Of a stretch of 64,000 nt of DNA, positions 19,058-29,796 are shown in pieces. This DNA is from Triangularia verruculosa (Eukaryota > Ascomycota > Sordariomycetes > Sordariales > Podosporaceae), in the NCBI GenBank assembly GCA_033296885.1, contig MU863908.1, positions 1-64,000 of the forward strand. The letters are read 5' to 3'. The stretch's first letter is position 1. Each line of letters opens with the position of its first letter. The notes under the pieces were generated by a model, which worked only from the letters and a program-made list of their open reading frames with translations, did not search any database and had not been told where the DNA came from. The translations under genes and the position numbers were made by a program.

Positions 19058-19899
19058 ATGAAAAATTTGAGGGATTGATATCGGGCTTGCATTTCCTTTT
19101 GTCACAGCATTTGCGTTTAGATATTGCATATTTTCTTATCTCTGTTGGGTCTAGATACCTGCTTGGACACGAAGAAGCAGGGTACTGGTTTACATTTACT
19201 TTCATACCTTACCTGTTTAGAATCTTCTTACACTCCTTTAATTGAAGCTTCAACATATGTTTCATTCATAAGATGCCGTCCCGATAGCCTGGACCCTGCC
19301 AGCCCAGGTGAATAAAGACCGACCTCCAAGTCCTGAACGCCCCCAGCCCGCATAATGTGACTCGGCAACTTCCACCCCATAGCTCGGCAACTTCCACATC
19401 CGATCCTCATAACTACCCAAGGAAGAAATTTCCAAGGCGGAAATGCAACCTTTGCAGTCCCGGCCCCTATCACCCGGCAACATGCAGAATGTGAGCGGCA
19501 CCCCAGACCGTATCATCAATACCACCTTTTTCTCCTGATCCCTGCCTGTTGTCAAGGTGCTTTCTGCAAGTACAAGCATAAGCTCCATTTTTGTGCTGAT
19601 CTGTTACCAATCAACCCCCCTTGCCGTCAATAAATCCCCTCTGTGGTTCCGCATGGGGAATATAACAGTTGACTACCTGCCTAGGTATCTTAGCAGGCCT
19701 GGTATATCACCCCATCTTCACCTTACTCAAGTAGCCTTACCCCGCGTCCGCCACTCCCAGAACGCAACGAACACCGGTCATCGGTCAGCCGTTGGCTGCT
19801 CTGACTGCGGCATTTCAATCCCACGATCGCTCCCTAATAAACCGTTTCTGCAGCATCCACTCCCCTCTCATTTCTCAACACCAAGTCCCACCCGCGATA
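19058..19899. other. intergenic region
   Basis: Contains a 15-bp direct repeat CTCGGCAACTTCCAC at 19361 and 19383 and the upstream region of the methyltransferase gene. The open frame from 19557 to 19961 runs across the methyltransferase start in another frame and is not supported. Confidence 0.4.
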
Positions 19900-21192
19900 A
19901 TGTCCTCACCACCAGGAAAAAAGTCCCCCTCCCCCGAAACCAAGTCCCCCACCAGTGGTAAAAAGTCACACTCACCACCATCTGCCGGCCAAAAGTCGCC
20001 CTCCCCTCCCGCTGGCTCCCCTCCCGCTGGCTCCCCTCCCGGCGCCGAAGGCACCGCCATTGAGGGCATCCTCCCCGCCTCCCACTGGACCGACCAGCCC
20101 CTCCACCAAGACGATGACGACCACGACTCCAGCCTCGGCGACGACGACGTCGCCAGCTCCACCGCCTCCCTAACCTCGAGCATCATGGCCTACCGCACCG
20201 TCCACGGCCGCACCTTCCACTCGGACCGCATCACCGACGCGCAGTACTGGACCCCCAACGACGACCAAGCCACCGAGGCCAACGACATCATCCACCACAT
20301 GCTGACCTTGGTGCACGACGGCAAACTCTACAAGGCACCACTGGACGAGAACATTTCTGTTTGTTTTCCCGGGCACCCTACCCCATTGCAGTGTAGTAGA
20401 TTCTAATGATTCCGCAGCGCGCCCTCGACGTCGGAACCGGCTCCGGCATCTGGGCCCTCGACTTCGCCGATGAATTCCCCAACTGCCAGGTTTTAGGGAC
20501 CGACATCTCCCCCATCCAACCCACCTGGGTGCCCCCCAACCTCAAGTTCGAAATCGACGACGCCACCCTCATCCCCTGGTCCTTTCCCCCCAACCACTTT
20601 GACTACATCCACATCCGCTACCTCTTCGGGTCCATCCCCGACTGGAACTCCTTCATCGCCCAGGCCTTCGCCTGCGCGACACCAGGGGGCTGGGTCGAGT
20701 CCTGCGAGGCTAGCTGTGTGTTAAGGAGCGATGACGGGACGTTGGTGGAGGGATCGCCGATGGACCAGTGGGGCAAGGTTTTTGTGGGGGCAGGGAAGAA
20801 GTTTCAGCGGCCGTTTGATGTGGTGGGGGATGGGTTGGTGGAGGTGGCGTTTAGGGAGGCCGGGTTTGAGGAGGTGACTGTGTGGGAGTTTAAGTGTCCT
20901 ATTGGGGGGTGGCCGAGGGATAAGAAGCTGAAGGAGATTGGGGAGTTTGCGTTGGCGGGGATTTTGCAGGATATTGAGGGTGAGTTTTCTTTTCTCTGCT
21001 GATGGGTTGAAGTGGTGATGCTAACAGTTGACAGGTTGGATTTTGTTTGTGTGGTCGCAGGTGATGGGTTGGTCGAAGGAGCAGGTTGGTGTGTATATTG
21101 CTCACTTGAGGAGGCAACTGCGTGATCCAAACGTGCACGCGTACTGTCTTATGCGGGTTGTCTATGGGCGGAAACCGTTGTCAGGGGCCTAG
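19900..21192 (+). CDS. LaeA-like class I SAM-dependent methyltransferase
   Basis: Exons 19900-20358, 20418-20979 and 21035-21192 close in phase to 392 aa. The first about 60 residues are Ser/Pro/Lys-rich with repeated P-P-A-G-S units and a D-rich patch. Then Y-R-T-V-H-G-R-T-F-H leads into the methyltransferase domain. Motif I is L-D-V-G-T-G-S-G-I-W-A-L-D-F-A (from residue 155), followed by the acidic loop G-T-D-I-S-P-I-Q-P-T-W-V-P-P-N, which is typical of the LaeA/TAM-like fungal group. Nuclear regulators of secondary metabolism and many uncharacterised paralogues share this pattern, and the sequence does not say which this is. The first donor is GTTTGT, unusual but the only one that closes the frame. 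No biosynthetic gene cluster is visible beside it. Confidence 0.88.
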
Positions 21193-21323
21193 ATTGAAGT
21201 ATAGGTAGTTCGTTGTATATTCCAGTCGTTTTATCTAGTAGTACACGTTGACAAGTCCGTTAATAATACAAAAGTTGAAGTCCAATGCCAGCTTACCCAA
21301 CCCGCCGTTAGCCGATTCACCGC

Positions 21324-22750
21324 TCAACCTTGGGACATGACACATCCCTCCCTAATCATTTGCAATTCCTTCGCACTAAGCGGGTCCTTCTTGTTGAACG
21401 CAGCCTTCTTCCGCTCGGCAGAAGTCCACGAAGTGATATCCAAGCTATCGCCACCAATCACCGACTTTGGCGCTCTCTGGCTGCCTCGTCCGAAGGTGCT
21501 CATGAAGCTAGTGCCGCCTCCGTGTTTCTGCTTGTATTTCGTCAAGTCTTTCTTGTATCCAAAGACGTCCGCTTTCTCCGTGTTGGACTCAGGCTTTGGG
21601 AGGTCAGCTTCGCCTTCACCCTCAACCTCCTGAATGACATCATCAAGATTGTGCGGCCCCTTCAAATCGATATCGTACTTGCGAGCATAAGCTAGAATCT
21701 GCTCGTCGAAGGAATGGGGTGTCCACTTCTTCTTGTCTTTGGCTGGGCCAAGTGACTCGATTGAGGAGTCATCCAAGATGCCATAAGGACGCATGTCAGA
21801 TGGAATCGTCATCCACACTGCCATGATGAAGCCCAGGTTCTTAACCGGGCCATCTTTGGTCAGCAGACCATCTCTCTCGAACTCAGCAAGCTGGGAGAGG
21901 AAGAGTCTGCCCATCAGTTTCCAGATGGCCATGGCTTGAAAGCCGTCATCGATACTAGTCAACACTGTCAGCGCAAGGTCCCATGTATCTGCCAAAACAA
22001 CGTTACATACCGGCTGGCAAGCGTACCGTAATCCGTCTTCAAGAAGCTACCCATTGCCTCGCAAACGGCCCATCTCTCCTGCCAGCTGTCTGCCTCTTCA
22101 TAGTCAAGGATCAGGTTCTCGAGAACCTGCAACGCGCCGTAGGCCGAATGGTCGTTGAAGGTGTACATCCGGAAGTTATCCGGATCTCTGACCTCGCAAT
22201 GCGACCGCAGGTCAACAAACATGGACTTGGCCGCTCTGGTCATGACGTAGGGGTGTTCCGGATGGTCATCGTAGAGCTGGGTGCAATAACACTTCTTTCC
22301 ACCATCACACTTGGGCTTATCCCCATCCTCCTGGTTCTTATCCTTCTTGTTGTCGCCCTCGTCCTCATCCTCGTCCTCCTCGTCCTCCTCATCATCGTGA
22401 TCCTCGTCCTCCCACTCATCATCGCTATCCCCATTGGAAAACGGGGCATCGCACATCAACGCAAAGACAAACGGGTCTTCCTTCCCATCGGTGAGAAGTC
22501 TCTTGTACTCATTGGCGATATTCGCCGAGCAGGAGGGAATCGTCCATCGGCTCGCGGCAGCCTTCTTCTTGGGTGCGGGCTTGGGCTTCGCGGTGGTAGC
22601 GGAAGCGGGTTGCTGTGCCGCAGTGGGCTCGGAGGTTTCCACTGTTTCGGGTTCGGCTGCTGCTGCAGACTCGGCATCGGTTGAGGGACGCGACTTTTTC
22701 GCGGCGGGGGCGGCTTTGGCAGTCGACGTTCCGCGTCGTTTGGGAGGCAT
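21324..22750 (-). CDS. conserved fungal hypothetical protein, acidic/basic nuclear-type
   Basis: Exons 22011-22750 and 21324-21954 (56-bp intron) give 456 aa. The start M-P-P-K-R-R-G-T-S-T is chosen over an upstream in-frame ATG because it opens a Lys/Arg/Ala-rich, nuclear-localisation-like segment (about 1-25). A Pro/Ala/Lys segment follows, then a globular part, a nearly uninterrupted Asp/Glu tract (about residues 105-145), and a C-x-C-containing region (G-K-K-C-Y-C) with H-P-Y-V-M-T-R. The C-terminal half is helical with no repeats. Composition suggests a chromatin or ribosome-biogenesis protein, but no domain is recognised. Confidence 0.8.
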
Positions 22751-23334
22751 TGGGAGTTTTACTGTTGTGTACACTGGTGGCATTGGATGAATTGATGGAT
22801 AAACAAAGGAAGAGAGGAAAGACGGTGAGCTGGCGGTAACTTTATGTTGAAAAGAAAAAGCAACTTGGGTCAATGGGCAGCCACTGACGGAACGCGTCCA
22901 GATGTCGAGGTAAACGCGAACCCCTGTCCGAATATGATATGACGTCAAGCGGTGTAGTAGGGGTTAGGGTTCTGGTGGCACTCTTGCCCCCTATTCTGCT
23001 TCAGGGGCCAACACATGACGTACTTCGTAAACAGAAGGATATCAACAGGGTGGAAATAATTCAGGGATGAGGAGGTCATATATTTGGAAGGGTACTCGAT
23101 GTACCTTGAGAAGATATACCGCTATCCGTACATTGAAGATCATTGCAACCATTAAGTAGGTAGGTAAGCAAGGTAGGTAGGTACCTATCTTACCTCTGGT
23201 CCACTGTCTCCTTCTTGCATAACAATGGATAGCTTAGATTCGAGCGTGATCAACATTTAAGGCGCGGCATAGAAGAAAAGATGTCTCTTTGGCTGAAAAC
23301 TTGAAGGTTGAACAGAAGTTGTTGCGCTCATGTT
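22751..23334. other. intergenic region with TAGG/CCTA microsatellite
   Basis: Carries a TAGGTAGG...CAAGGTAGGTAGGTACC patch at about 23155-23190 and otherwise nothing recognised. It separates the 5' end of the acidic protein gene from the 3' end of the HET gene. Confidence 0.5.
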
Positions 23335-25548
23335 CTATCCTAACTTGACCGTTCTCTTTATCAGAAGTCTTTCGAGTTCCCAAGCGCAGATTTCTGCACC
23401 GTTGTCAGATCCAAACTCTGTCCACACTAAATCCACCGGCGCAAACTCAAAATGCCCAAGTCGCTCGTAATGGTCGCCTACCTTGGCTACAAGCAGTGCT
23501 TGGGGTCCTTTTCGTCGATCACCCTTGTTATCCAACCTGAAGTGGTTTCTTTGCTTGACTTCCTCAAACAAGATACACTCCAATGCTCTGTGATCGCCAT
23601 GTAATTTTCCCGCTCCTAAATAATTTTCCTCCTCGCCTGTTCTTGTAAATTTCACCAGAGAATAGGCCGCCCCAGTACCCACACCCTCGCCATGTATATT
23701 GCCAGTTTTTACGAAGAGCCCAGACCTGCTCACGCCGCCCTGCCCCGTGATGCCGGTCGGAAAGTGACCAACCGACACCTCTAATGTCCAGGCAGACAGA
23801 TGAAGAAATGGACTCATGTCCAGTGAGTCGCTTTTGAGACCTCCAGTGTCAACGAAGGATTCCCATTCAACCAAAGCCCCATCCTTGCATTGAACAAAGA
23901 CTGACACATCTCCAAAAGGAAGACGGAAGGGCACCACAACACGTCTTTGACCGAACGTCCTGCCAACCCAACCAGACCATGACCAGCTAGGAAATCCAGG
24001 ACGGCGACGCATCATTGTTCCGTCCCAAAATAATCCCACTACTAGGGACATAGTGTGCCCCCAATCGGGGGGCCCTTCATTGAGGCGGCCCCAGGCTTCG
24101 CGATCAATGACTAGACCTACCTGATACCTCGACAAGATCGGCACTCCCCAATAGTGCTGTGCCCAGTTGTTTTGCTGGTAGACTTTGAATATTCCTGCTA
24201 TTCCATGGAGAATGTCCGACTCGACCGAGAATTGTCTTGAAGTGAAATCAGACAGATGACCAAAGATCTCCAGTGTACTCTCGGTGTCCGTTGGATTTCG
24301 CACACTTTTGCTTTTTTCGAGCCTCTCACAGGCGTTCTTGCGGTCCTCGGAAAAGCTACAGACCTGGCATTCATAATAGACGAGCTTCTCCGTAAATACA
24401 AGACGACGCCGCGATAGAACGTCCTCCTGGTAGGTCCAGCCCCGCGAAGCCCAGTGTGACTTGGCAATGATGTCCCGCGGATGTGGAAGCTCAGAGAAGA
24501 GCATGTATTCGCCAATTCTCTCACAACGTTGAGCCGTCCTGGGTCGCTCTCCAACGCCGGGGAGCCCATAGGACGGATCAGTGCCGGCTGCAGCAATGAT
24601 GGTGAGGAAGGCATTGCTGTAAATATGGTTCATAGACCGAATTTGGCGAAACTTTTCTTCGATGTCGTCCTGCGGAATACAGTATCTGTCCACCCAAAGA
24701 TACCGGAATCCCAATCTTCTAGTGGCAGTGATCGCATCTTCAATCACTGCAGGCGCTGGCTGGGGTAGAAAGCCACCAAAGGCTGCCATGGACCAATATT
24801 CCGGTTTGGATCCCCATACATAGCTCAGCGCAAGATACCTCCATGACCTCTCTGCTCTAACAACCTGCCGTGTTTCACAGTCAATGACCCTTGCGCCGTC
24901 GAGAATTGGGCCATCATATCCACAGGACGGGCTATGTGTCGCGCAGGTCTTGAGCCACTCTGATATAGCATCGAAGTCTGCATTGTGGGTATCGATGAGT
25001 CGAAATCGGTCTTGCTGGTCACGACCATGAACAAATTTCACTATTAGCCGAATAAATTCTTCAATTTCTTGCGGAGTGTACTGGTTCGGCCCTGGCTTTG
25101 CCCTGTGGGACAAACTGCCATCATCTGCATTACCGGTCTTCCATATCTGGTGCTTGCGAGGCAAAACCGCAAATTCCTTGACACTTCTGGCGACTTTCGG
25201 ATGAGACAGAAATCCGGCTGGGTCAAGGAGTCCCGCTGATGTATATGCCAACAACGGGCAGAGAAGACAGGATGATTCTGACTCAACTAGTCCTATCATC
25301 CGGTCATCTGGTAGCAGACCCTCTTTCTTGAGATTTGGATTGACACACGAGCTGCAAACTGGTGTTTGTTTATCGCGCATAGCGTTCAGTCGGCTATACA
25401 AATTTGACAGCGCGTCTCCGAGCAGTCCATCGGGCCCATCTTCAAACAGCCTGTCATCGTCGTATTCGTATTTTAACAGCGCTTCAAGATGATATTTGTC
25501 CGGAGATTCGGGATCCTGCTTGTGTCTATCAAGCCCATCGATTAGCAA
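23335..25548 (-). CDS. HET-domain protein
   Basis: 737 aa, one exon. N-terminal paired cysteines (C-S-S-C about 70, C-L-L-C about 95) precede a full HET domain (about 240-400): Y-L-A-L-S-Y-V-W-G-S, then R-Y-L-W-V-D-R-Y-C-I-P-Q-D-D, M-N-H-I-Y-S-N-A and S-H-W-A-S-R-G-W-T-Y-Q-E-D-V-L-S-R-R. HET proteins take part in non-self recognition and incompatibility cell death in filamentous ascomycetes. Many are orphan fast-evolving members. The rest of the protein has no recognised domain. The frame is intact, unlike the HET gene at 51108-53842. An additional short 5' exon cannot be excluded. Confidence 0.92.
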   Translation of the reverse strand: MLIDGLDRHKQDPESPDKYHLEALLKYEYDDDRLFEDGPDGLLGDALSNLYSRLNAMRDKQTPVCSSCVNPNLKKEGLLPDDRMIGLVESESSCLLCPLLAYTSAGLLDPAGFLSHPKVARSVKEFAVLPRKHQIWKTGNADDGSLSHRAKPGPNQYTPQEIEEFIRLIVKFVHGRDQQDRFRLIDTHNADFDAISEWLKTCATHSPSCGYDGPILDGARVIDCETRQVVRAERSWRYLALSYVWGSKPEYWSMAAFGGFLPQPAPAVIEDAITATRRLGFRYLWVDRYCIPQDDIEEKFRQIRSMNHIYSNAFLTIIAAAGTDPSYGLPGVGERPRTAQRCERIGEYMLFSELPHPRDIIAKSHWASRGWTYQEDVLSRRRLVFTEKLVYYECQVCSFSEDRKNACERLEKSKSVRNPTDTESTLEIFGHLSDFTSRQFSVESDILHGIAGIFKVYQQNNWAQHYWGVPILSRYQVGLVIDREAWGRLNEGPPDWGHTMSLVVGLFWDGTMMRRRPGFPSWSWSGWVGRTFGQRRVVVPFRLPFGDVSVFVQCKDGALVEWESFVDTGGLKSDSLDMSPFLHLSAWTLEVSVGHFPTGITGQGGVSRSGLFVKTGNIHGEGVGTGAAYSLVKFTRTGEEENYLGAGKLHGDHRALECILFEEVKQRNHFRLDNKGDRRKGPQALLVAKVGDHYERLGHFEFAPVDLVWTEFGSDNGAEICAWELERLLIKRTVKLG

Positions 25549-26379
25549 ACAATGCTATTCACCCACGGGTACCTAGAGAGGCTTTGCCCTACTCTCGTGC
25601 CAAAAAGAAGGGAAAATCACTCTCCATCTTTTCTTGCTCGGTTCTCCGGCAGACTTCCTGTCACACAACGTAGTGGGGAAGGATGAAGCAGTAGCTCCCA
25701 AGGTGGCAGGTATGAAGTTCGGCAAATGTTTTTGAACCTTCGTTACCGCAGATGCTGACTAGAGCGGCATGCTTAGGTACACAGGAGGCTGAATGACAAG
25801 GTATGCGTGTGATAAAGCGGTAGAAAGGTGATATTTTCATGCCAAATAAATTGCTGAGGTCTCCGACAAGTCGGGGTTCCTTTGCACAGCCACCAAACAG
25901 AGGCCTCAAAAACCGGCCAAGGCGGAATGCCGTTGCTCTCACGTGAAGGAATTTGATTGGCTGTCTTTGAAACAACCTACACTACCAGAAGGCGAATTTA
26001 AGGAATATGGCAAAAGTCCAACGACGAAGGGACACCACGGCACGTCGTCTACGGGAAGCGAGAGACGGTTACACGGAATACATCCGTTCCAAGATAGGTA
26101 GAGGCATTTGGGGTGGGTGACTTGCTTGGCAGTAGGTATCTAGCACGTGCATGCCCGGAGCATGGGCGAGTCTGGCGATATCGAGAGTAAATTGATTCGT
26201 ATACTTGAAGAGAAAACTAAGAAATGCTCCATCATCTGCACAACTTAGAACAATGAAGTGGCCAACTTCTTGAGCGAAACGAAAGACTTAAAGATCCCGG
26301 TCACCAAACCCTGACCCTCTCAACCAGTCCCTCCACATCCCAATGAGGGACCTCTGCCCACGACAGCGGATACACTCAG
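25549..26379. other. intergenic region
   Basis: No supported gene. The frame at 25661-25975 on - has no signal or family features. Confidence 0.4.
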
Positions 26380-26810
26380 TTAAGAGCGATCATGACACTG
26401 CCAATCCCACTTGGTGCCTAGGTACAAGCAGTTTTGTTAGCATGCTGCGCATTAAATCACCGTTTCGAGACGCTTAAAGAATGAAATGAAGCAGTCATCT
26501 TACCACCGCCGCAGGAGGCATAAGCCTCACCACCATGATGACGGACGCAGTATCCGTCCATGTTGACACTGTATCTGTTGTTGTTCAGGACGCACTGCCA
26601 GGCGCCGCAGCCGTTGCTGCCATCGTCAATGGCAACATATTCGTTGGTATACTGCTCTTTGCAGGCGGACTGAACATCGATGTTGCTCAGCCAGACTCTC
26701 TTGGCGAGAGAGCCCGAGATTTCATCAGCCGGTGCGGCAGCGGCCGGGGCGGCGATGAAAGCGGCGGCGCCGAGGAGGGCGGTGAAAACGGTGGAAGGGT
26801 TGAACATCAT
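26380..26810 (-). CDS. small secreted cysteine-rich protein
   Basis: Exons 26504-26810 and 26380-26417 (86-bp intron with a GCTAAC branch point) give 114 aa. Signal peptide about 1-25 (A-A-P-A-A-A-A-P), then a short pro-segment ending in S-L-A-K-R, a Kex2-type dibasic site. The mature part of about 75 residues has six cysteines (A-C-K, G-C-G, Q-C-V, Y-C-V, S-C-G, Q-C-H), suitable for three disulfides. Reading straight through the intron would replace the final cysteine by an unrelated tail, so the spliced form is preferred. Size and layout fit effector-like or antimicrobial-type fungal secreted peptides. I cannot name a family. Confidence 0.75.
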
Positions 26811-28726
26811 TTTGACGGCTGTCTTTTGGTGTTAGCGATGTCTGAAGAGCCCCCGACGGGAAGAAGGGAGAGGCTTGACTGACTTTGGAGCTGGTCTGAG
26901 CTGAAAGTTGTAAAGGTTCAAAGACTTTTGTGATTGAATGGTGATGTGAAGGTGTTGAGGATGGTGAGAAGAAGGCCTTTCTGGGGAGGCCGGGTTGCCC
27001 CTTTTATAGACAAACTCGGCCATCTTCTTCTACCTCTTTCAAAGTTTATATGCCTTCCTTGACGCTGATCTTCCCTTCACTAAGACCCTCCCACGCCATG
27101 GCTTTGATCCCTTTCTCGCGAAGGGTACCATATTGGGGCAGAAGATGGATTATCTTCCTGTCAACTACCCACGGAGCGAATAGAAGTCTAGAGCTACGCC
27201 ACCTTCCATGTGTTCGAAAGAACTTTCGAAGTCCAACAGCGTGTCAACAAAAGCTAAGCGGTGACTGAAGGGGTAATATTGCTGCTAATCATCTAGGATC
27301 AAGAGCCTTCGGCCTTATGCCTCAGGAGGAATTACACCACCATACCGAATACTCTCATAGGTTTGCTGTCATGGCTGTCCTTGTGTAAGGCCAGTCACCT
27401 TTTACATTACTCAAGCAGGCCATGATCAACATGTAACCTCTTCCTTCAGCTAGGTTTCGGAGAACCAACAGCATTGGAAGCCTAAGGTATATCCAACTTC
27501 CCGCAAGTTCTTCACAGATTCTCAACAACCTGGAAGTAAACCAAGTGCCAATCTTAGCACTCGTTGCCTAAGCTCAACCACTAAGCGCAGAGCAATGGAT
27601 CACGGCAACTAACACAGGAGCCCCGGTCACCAGCAGCCGCAGATCTTTAGAGATCATGCACCCCAGGTTCTTTACGTATAATTTCCACTTCTTGCATAAT
27701 CTGAGTTCCAACAGGGCCTACATCAGCCTGCCCTAGACCAATCATGTCTGTCGCCTTCAAATGTCAGAACAGTTTAAAGTAATGTTAAACGAGTCCTTAT
27801 GTGAAGCTATATACCACCCTACCTACCCTGTGGGTAGGATGTCCTTTTGGTTCCACACCTTAGCAGTCCGCAAATATTGCGAACGGATTCAGTGTAACAG
27901 CTCTCCTGTCATGAAATGATCCGCTTACTGGCCAACACCAACAGTCGTTACACAGGACCCTACAGGACTGTGCCTCTCATGCCTCTGATTGACACGTTCA
28001 CTTTGCCGCCATTGATCATCCACTAAATCGACCGCTGCCGATCCTATCTCCATACATCCGGCGATCATTAGTTTTGATCTACGTCTGTTGGTACAAGACT
28101 GCATAACCAACAGACCATAACGATACCTTGATTAACAGGCCTCTAAAACAAGTAAGTCCTTTCGTTAAGGTATTCTGTTGTTGGGTTCTCATTAGTGGGC
28201 TCTAAGTGAACTGGTGATCGTTACTAAGAATTATTGCAAAAATGTTATTACCTTGTGGATGCGCGGATCAGCAGCCATCACTACCGTCCAGAACGAGCAC
28301 CGTACTTCCTATTTGGGTGCTAAGAAAGTCGAGACACAATCCTTACACTTGGTCGTGGAGTTTTACGTTATAATGACGCTCAAAATCTTAACAGGTGTTC
28401 TCTTTTGACGAGGGAGTGGCAACATGGACTCCATGACTGCCCACCGCTGATTGCTGCTCTGCCGGCCACTGCAAGGTCGTTGGTAATCGCGTCGTCTCTG
28501 ATACTTTGAGGATGTCGGAAAGTGGAAAGAGGTAAGAAACTCGTTTACTTGACTCTCAACTTCAGTTCAGCTGTTTTGTCCGCACCATGCCCGCCATGTG
28601 GAATGATTCTACAGTGGTCATACAAAAGTTCGGCTGTCTTCACCTATATGCCGTTCCTTCATCTCGGCCACAACAGCAGTTAAACGCCGTCCCTAGGTAC
28701 CTACTGAACTCTCATAACCCAGTCGT
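26811..28726. other. long gene-poor interval
   Basis: About 1.9 kb with no supported gene on either strand. It includes the promoter of the small secreted protein gene and a CCTACCTACCCTGTGGGTAGG imperfect palindrome near 27814. Nothing else recognised. Confidence 0.4.
27001..27008 (-). promoter_or_regulatory. TATA box (TATAAAAG) of small secreted protein gene
   Basis: TATAAAAG on the minus strand, about 190 bp upstream of the ATG at 26810. Confidence 0.5.
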
Positions 28727-29236
28727 TCAAACAATCCACCCAACCACAATGCCCAAAGCAACACCCAACAACCCTCCATCCATTCCCACTCTCATATACC
28801 CTTCCTCAACCCCAGCACTACTACTACTGCTACTAACAACATTATCCGGCCGTGGCGTCGGCCGTTCAGTCGGCAGCGCAGTCTCAAACGTATAGCTCGT
28901 CAACGCCGTAACCGTAATACTGCACGAACTACCGCTGGGTACTCCCTCCAAACTGCATGCAAGAGAAACGACATCCGACTCAATCGAGCTTATGATCGGA
29001 CCGAATGTCTGTAGCGCGAACGGGACATCGGTGGTTTGTAGAAGAGGATCGGCGCATGCAAAGGGAATGTCGGAGTTGGAGCTCTTCTGGCAGGTTTGGC
29101 CTGTCAGGCAGCACCATGTTGCGTCGCATGGTACGGGACAGAATGGCGGGAGGATCTGGCGTGGTTGAGGCTGATGAGGGCTTAAGGCGAGGGTTTGGGG
29201 GATGAGAGCGATGGTGGTGAGGATTGCGAGCTTCAT
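28727..29236 (-). CDS. secreted, probably GPI-anchored cysteine-containing protein
   Basis: 169 aa, single exon. Signal peptide about 1-18. A small cysteine cluster F-C-P-V-P-C-D-A-T-W-C-C-L-T-G-Q-T-C lies at about 32-49, with further cysteines near 61, 94 and 103. Then a Ser/Thr/Pro-rich segment with six consecutive serines, and a C-terminal hydrophobic stretch (G-V-A-L-G-I-V-V-G-W-I-V) as in GPI attachment signals. This architecture is common for fungal cell-wall or surface proteins of unknown role. A short type-I membrane protein is the alternative. Confidence 0.75.
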   Translation of the reverse strand: MKLAILTTIALIPQTLALSPHQPQPRQILPPFCPVPCDATWCCLTGQTCQKSSNSDIPFACADPLLQTTDVPFALQTFGPIISSIESDVVSLACSLEGVPSGSSCSITVTALTSYTFETALPTERPTPRPDNVVSSSSSSAGVEEGYMRVGMDGGLLGVALGIVVGWIV

Positions 29237-29796
29237 GTTGATCAGAATACCAGCGGGTTCAAAGGTGTGAAAAGGCCAGCATACCTAGACGGCTGAACCA
29301 GCCCCAAGGTGTGGGTTGTCAGGAGAAGAAAGCTATACCTGGTTCTGGCCATTTGCCACCCTTATGGAAAGATTGTGGCTCGCTATCTGTTATCGCTCGA
29401 GTTGATCCACACCTTGGGGCTGGTGTCACCGTCGATCTATTCTCGACACCGACCGAGTTTCCTGTTTTGAGAATAGCTCTCACAGGAGATGTTCAGGTTC
29501 CTCAATGTTTACGGACAAGTGGCGTTCTTGTAGCGGCTGATATTTCGCGTCGTTGCTATGTGACAGGTGCTATGATGGCGAGATTGCAACATTGTGGCTG
29601 AAGCTGGACCACCATCACGGAGTTGGTGTGGTAGGCGTGGGGGAGCTATTGATGCATGAACGAGCCTACACCGAACTTGGAGCTTGAGATGTACGCGTCT
29701 TCTGGCGTCGATAATGATTGAAGATGGTAACGTAGAGTTGGGTCCTCGCAGAATAGGGTTGGTGTTAACAGGCCATCGGCAGGTTGATGATCAAAC
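29237..29796. other. intergenic region between divergent genes
   Basis: Shared upstream region of the anchored secreted protein (-) and the membrane protein (+). An inverted pair ACCAGCCCCAAGGTGTGG / CCACACCTTGGGGCTGGT lies at about 29291-29308 and 29407-29424, 18 bp with perfect complementarity. It could form a hairpin with a loop of about 98 nt. Confidence 0.5.

Noticed and set aside
19557..19961. 134-aa open frame
   Set aside because: Overlaps the methyltransferase start in another frame, with no signal or motif.
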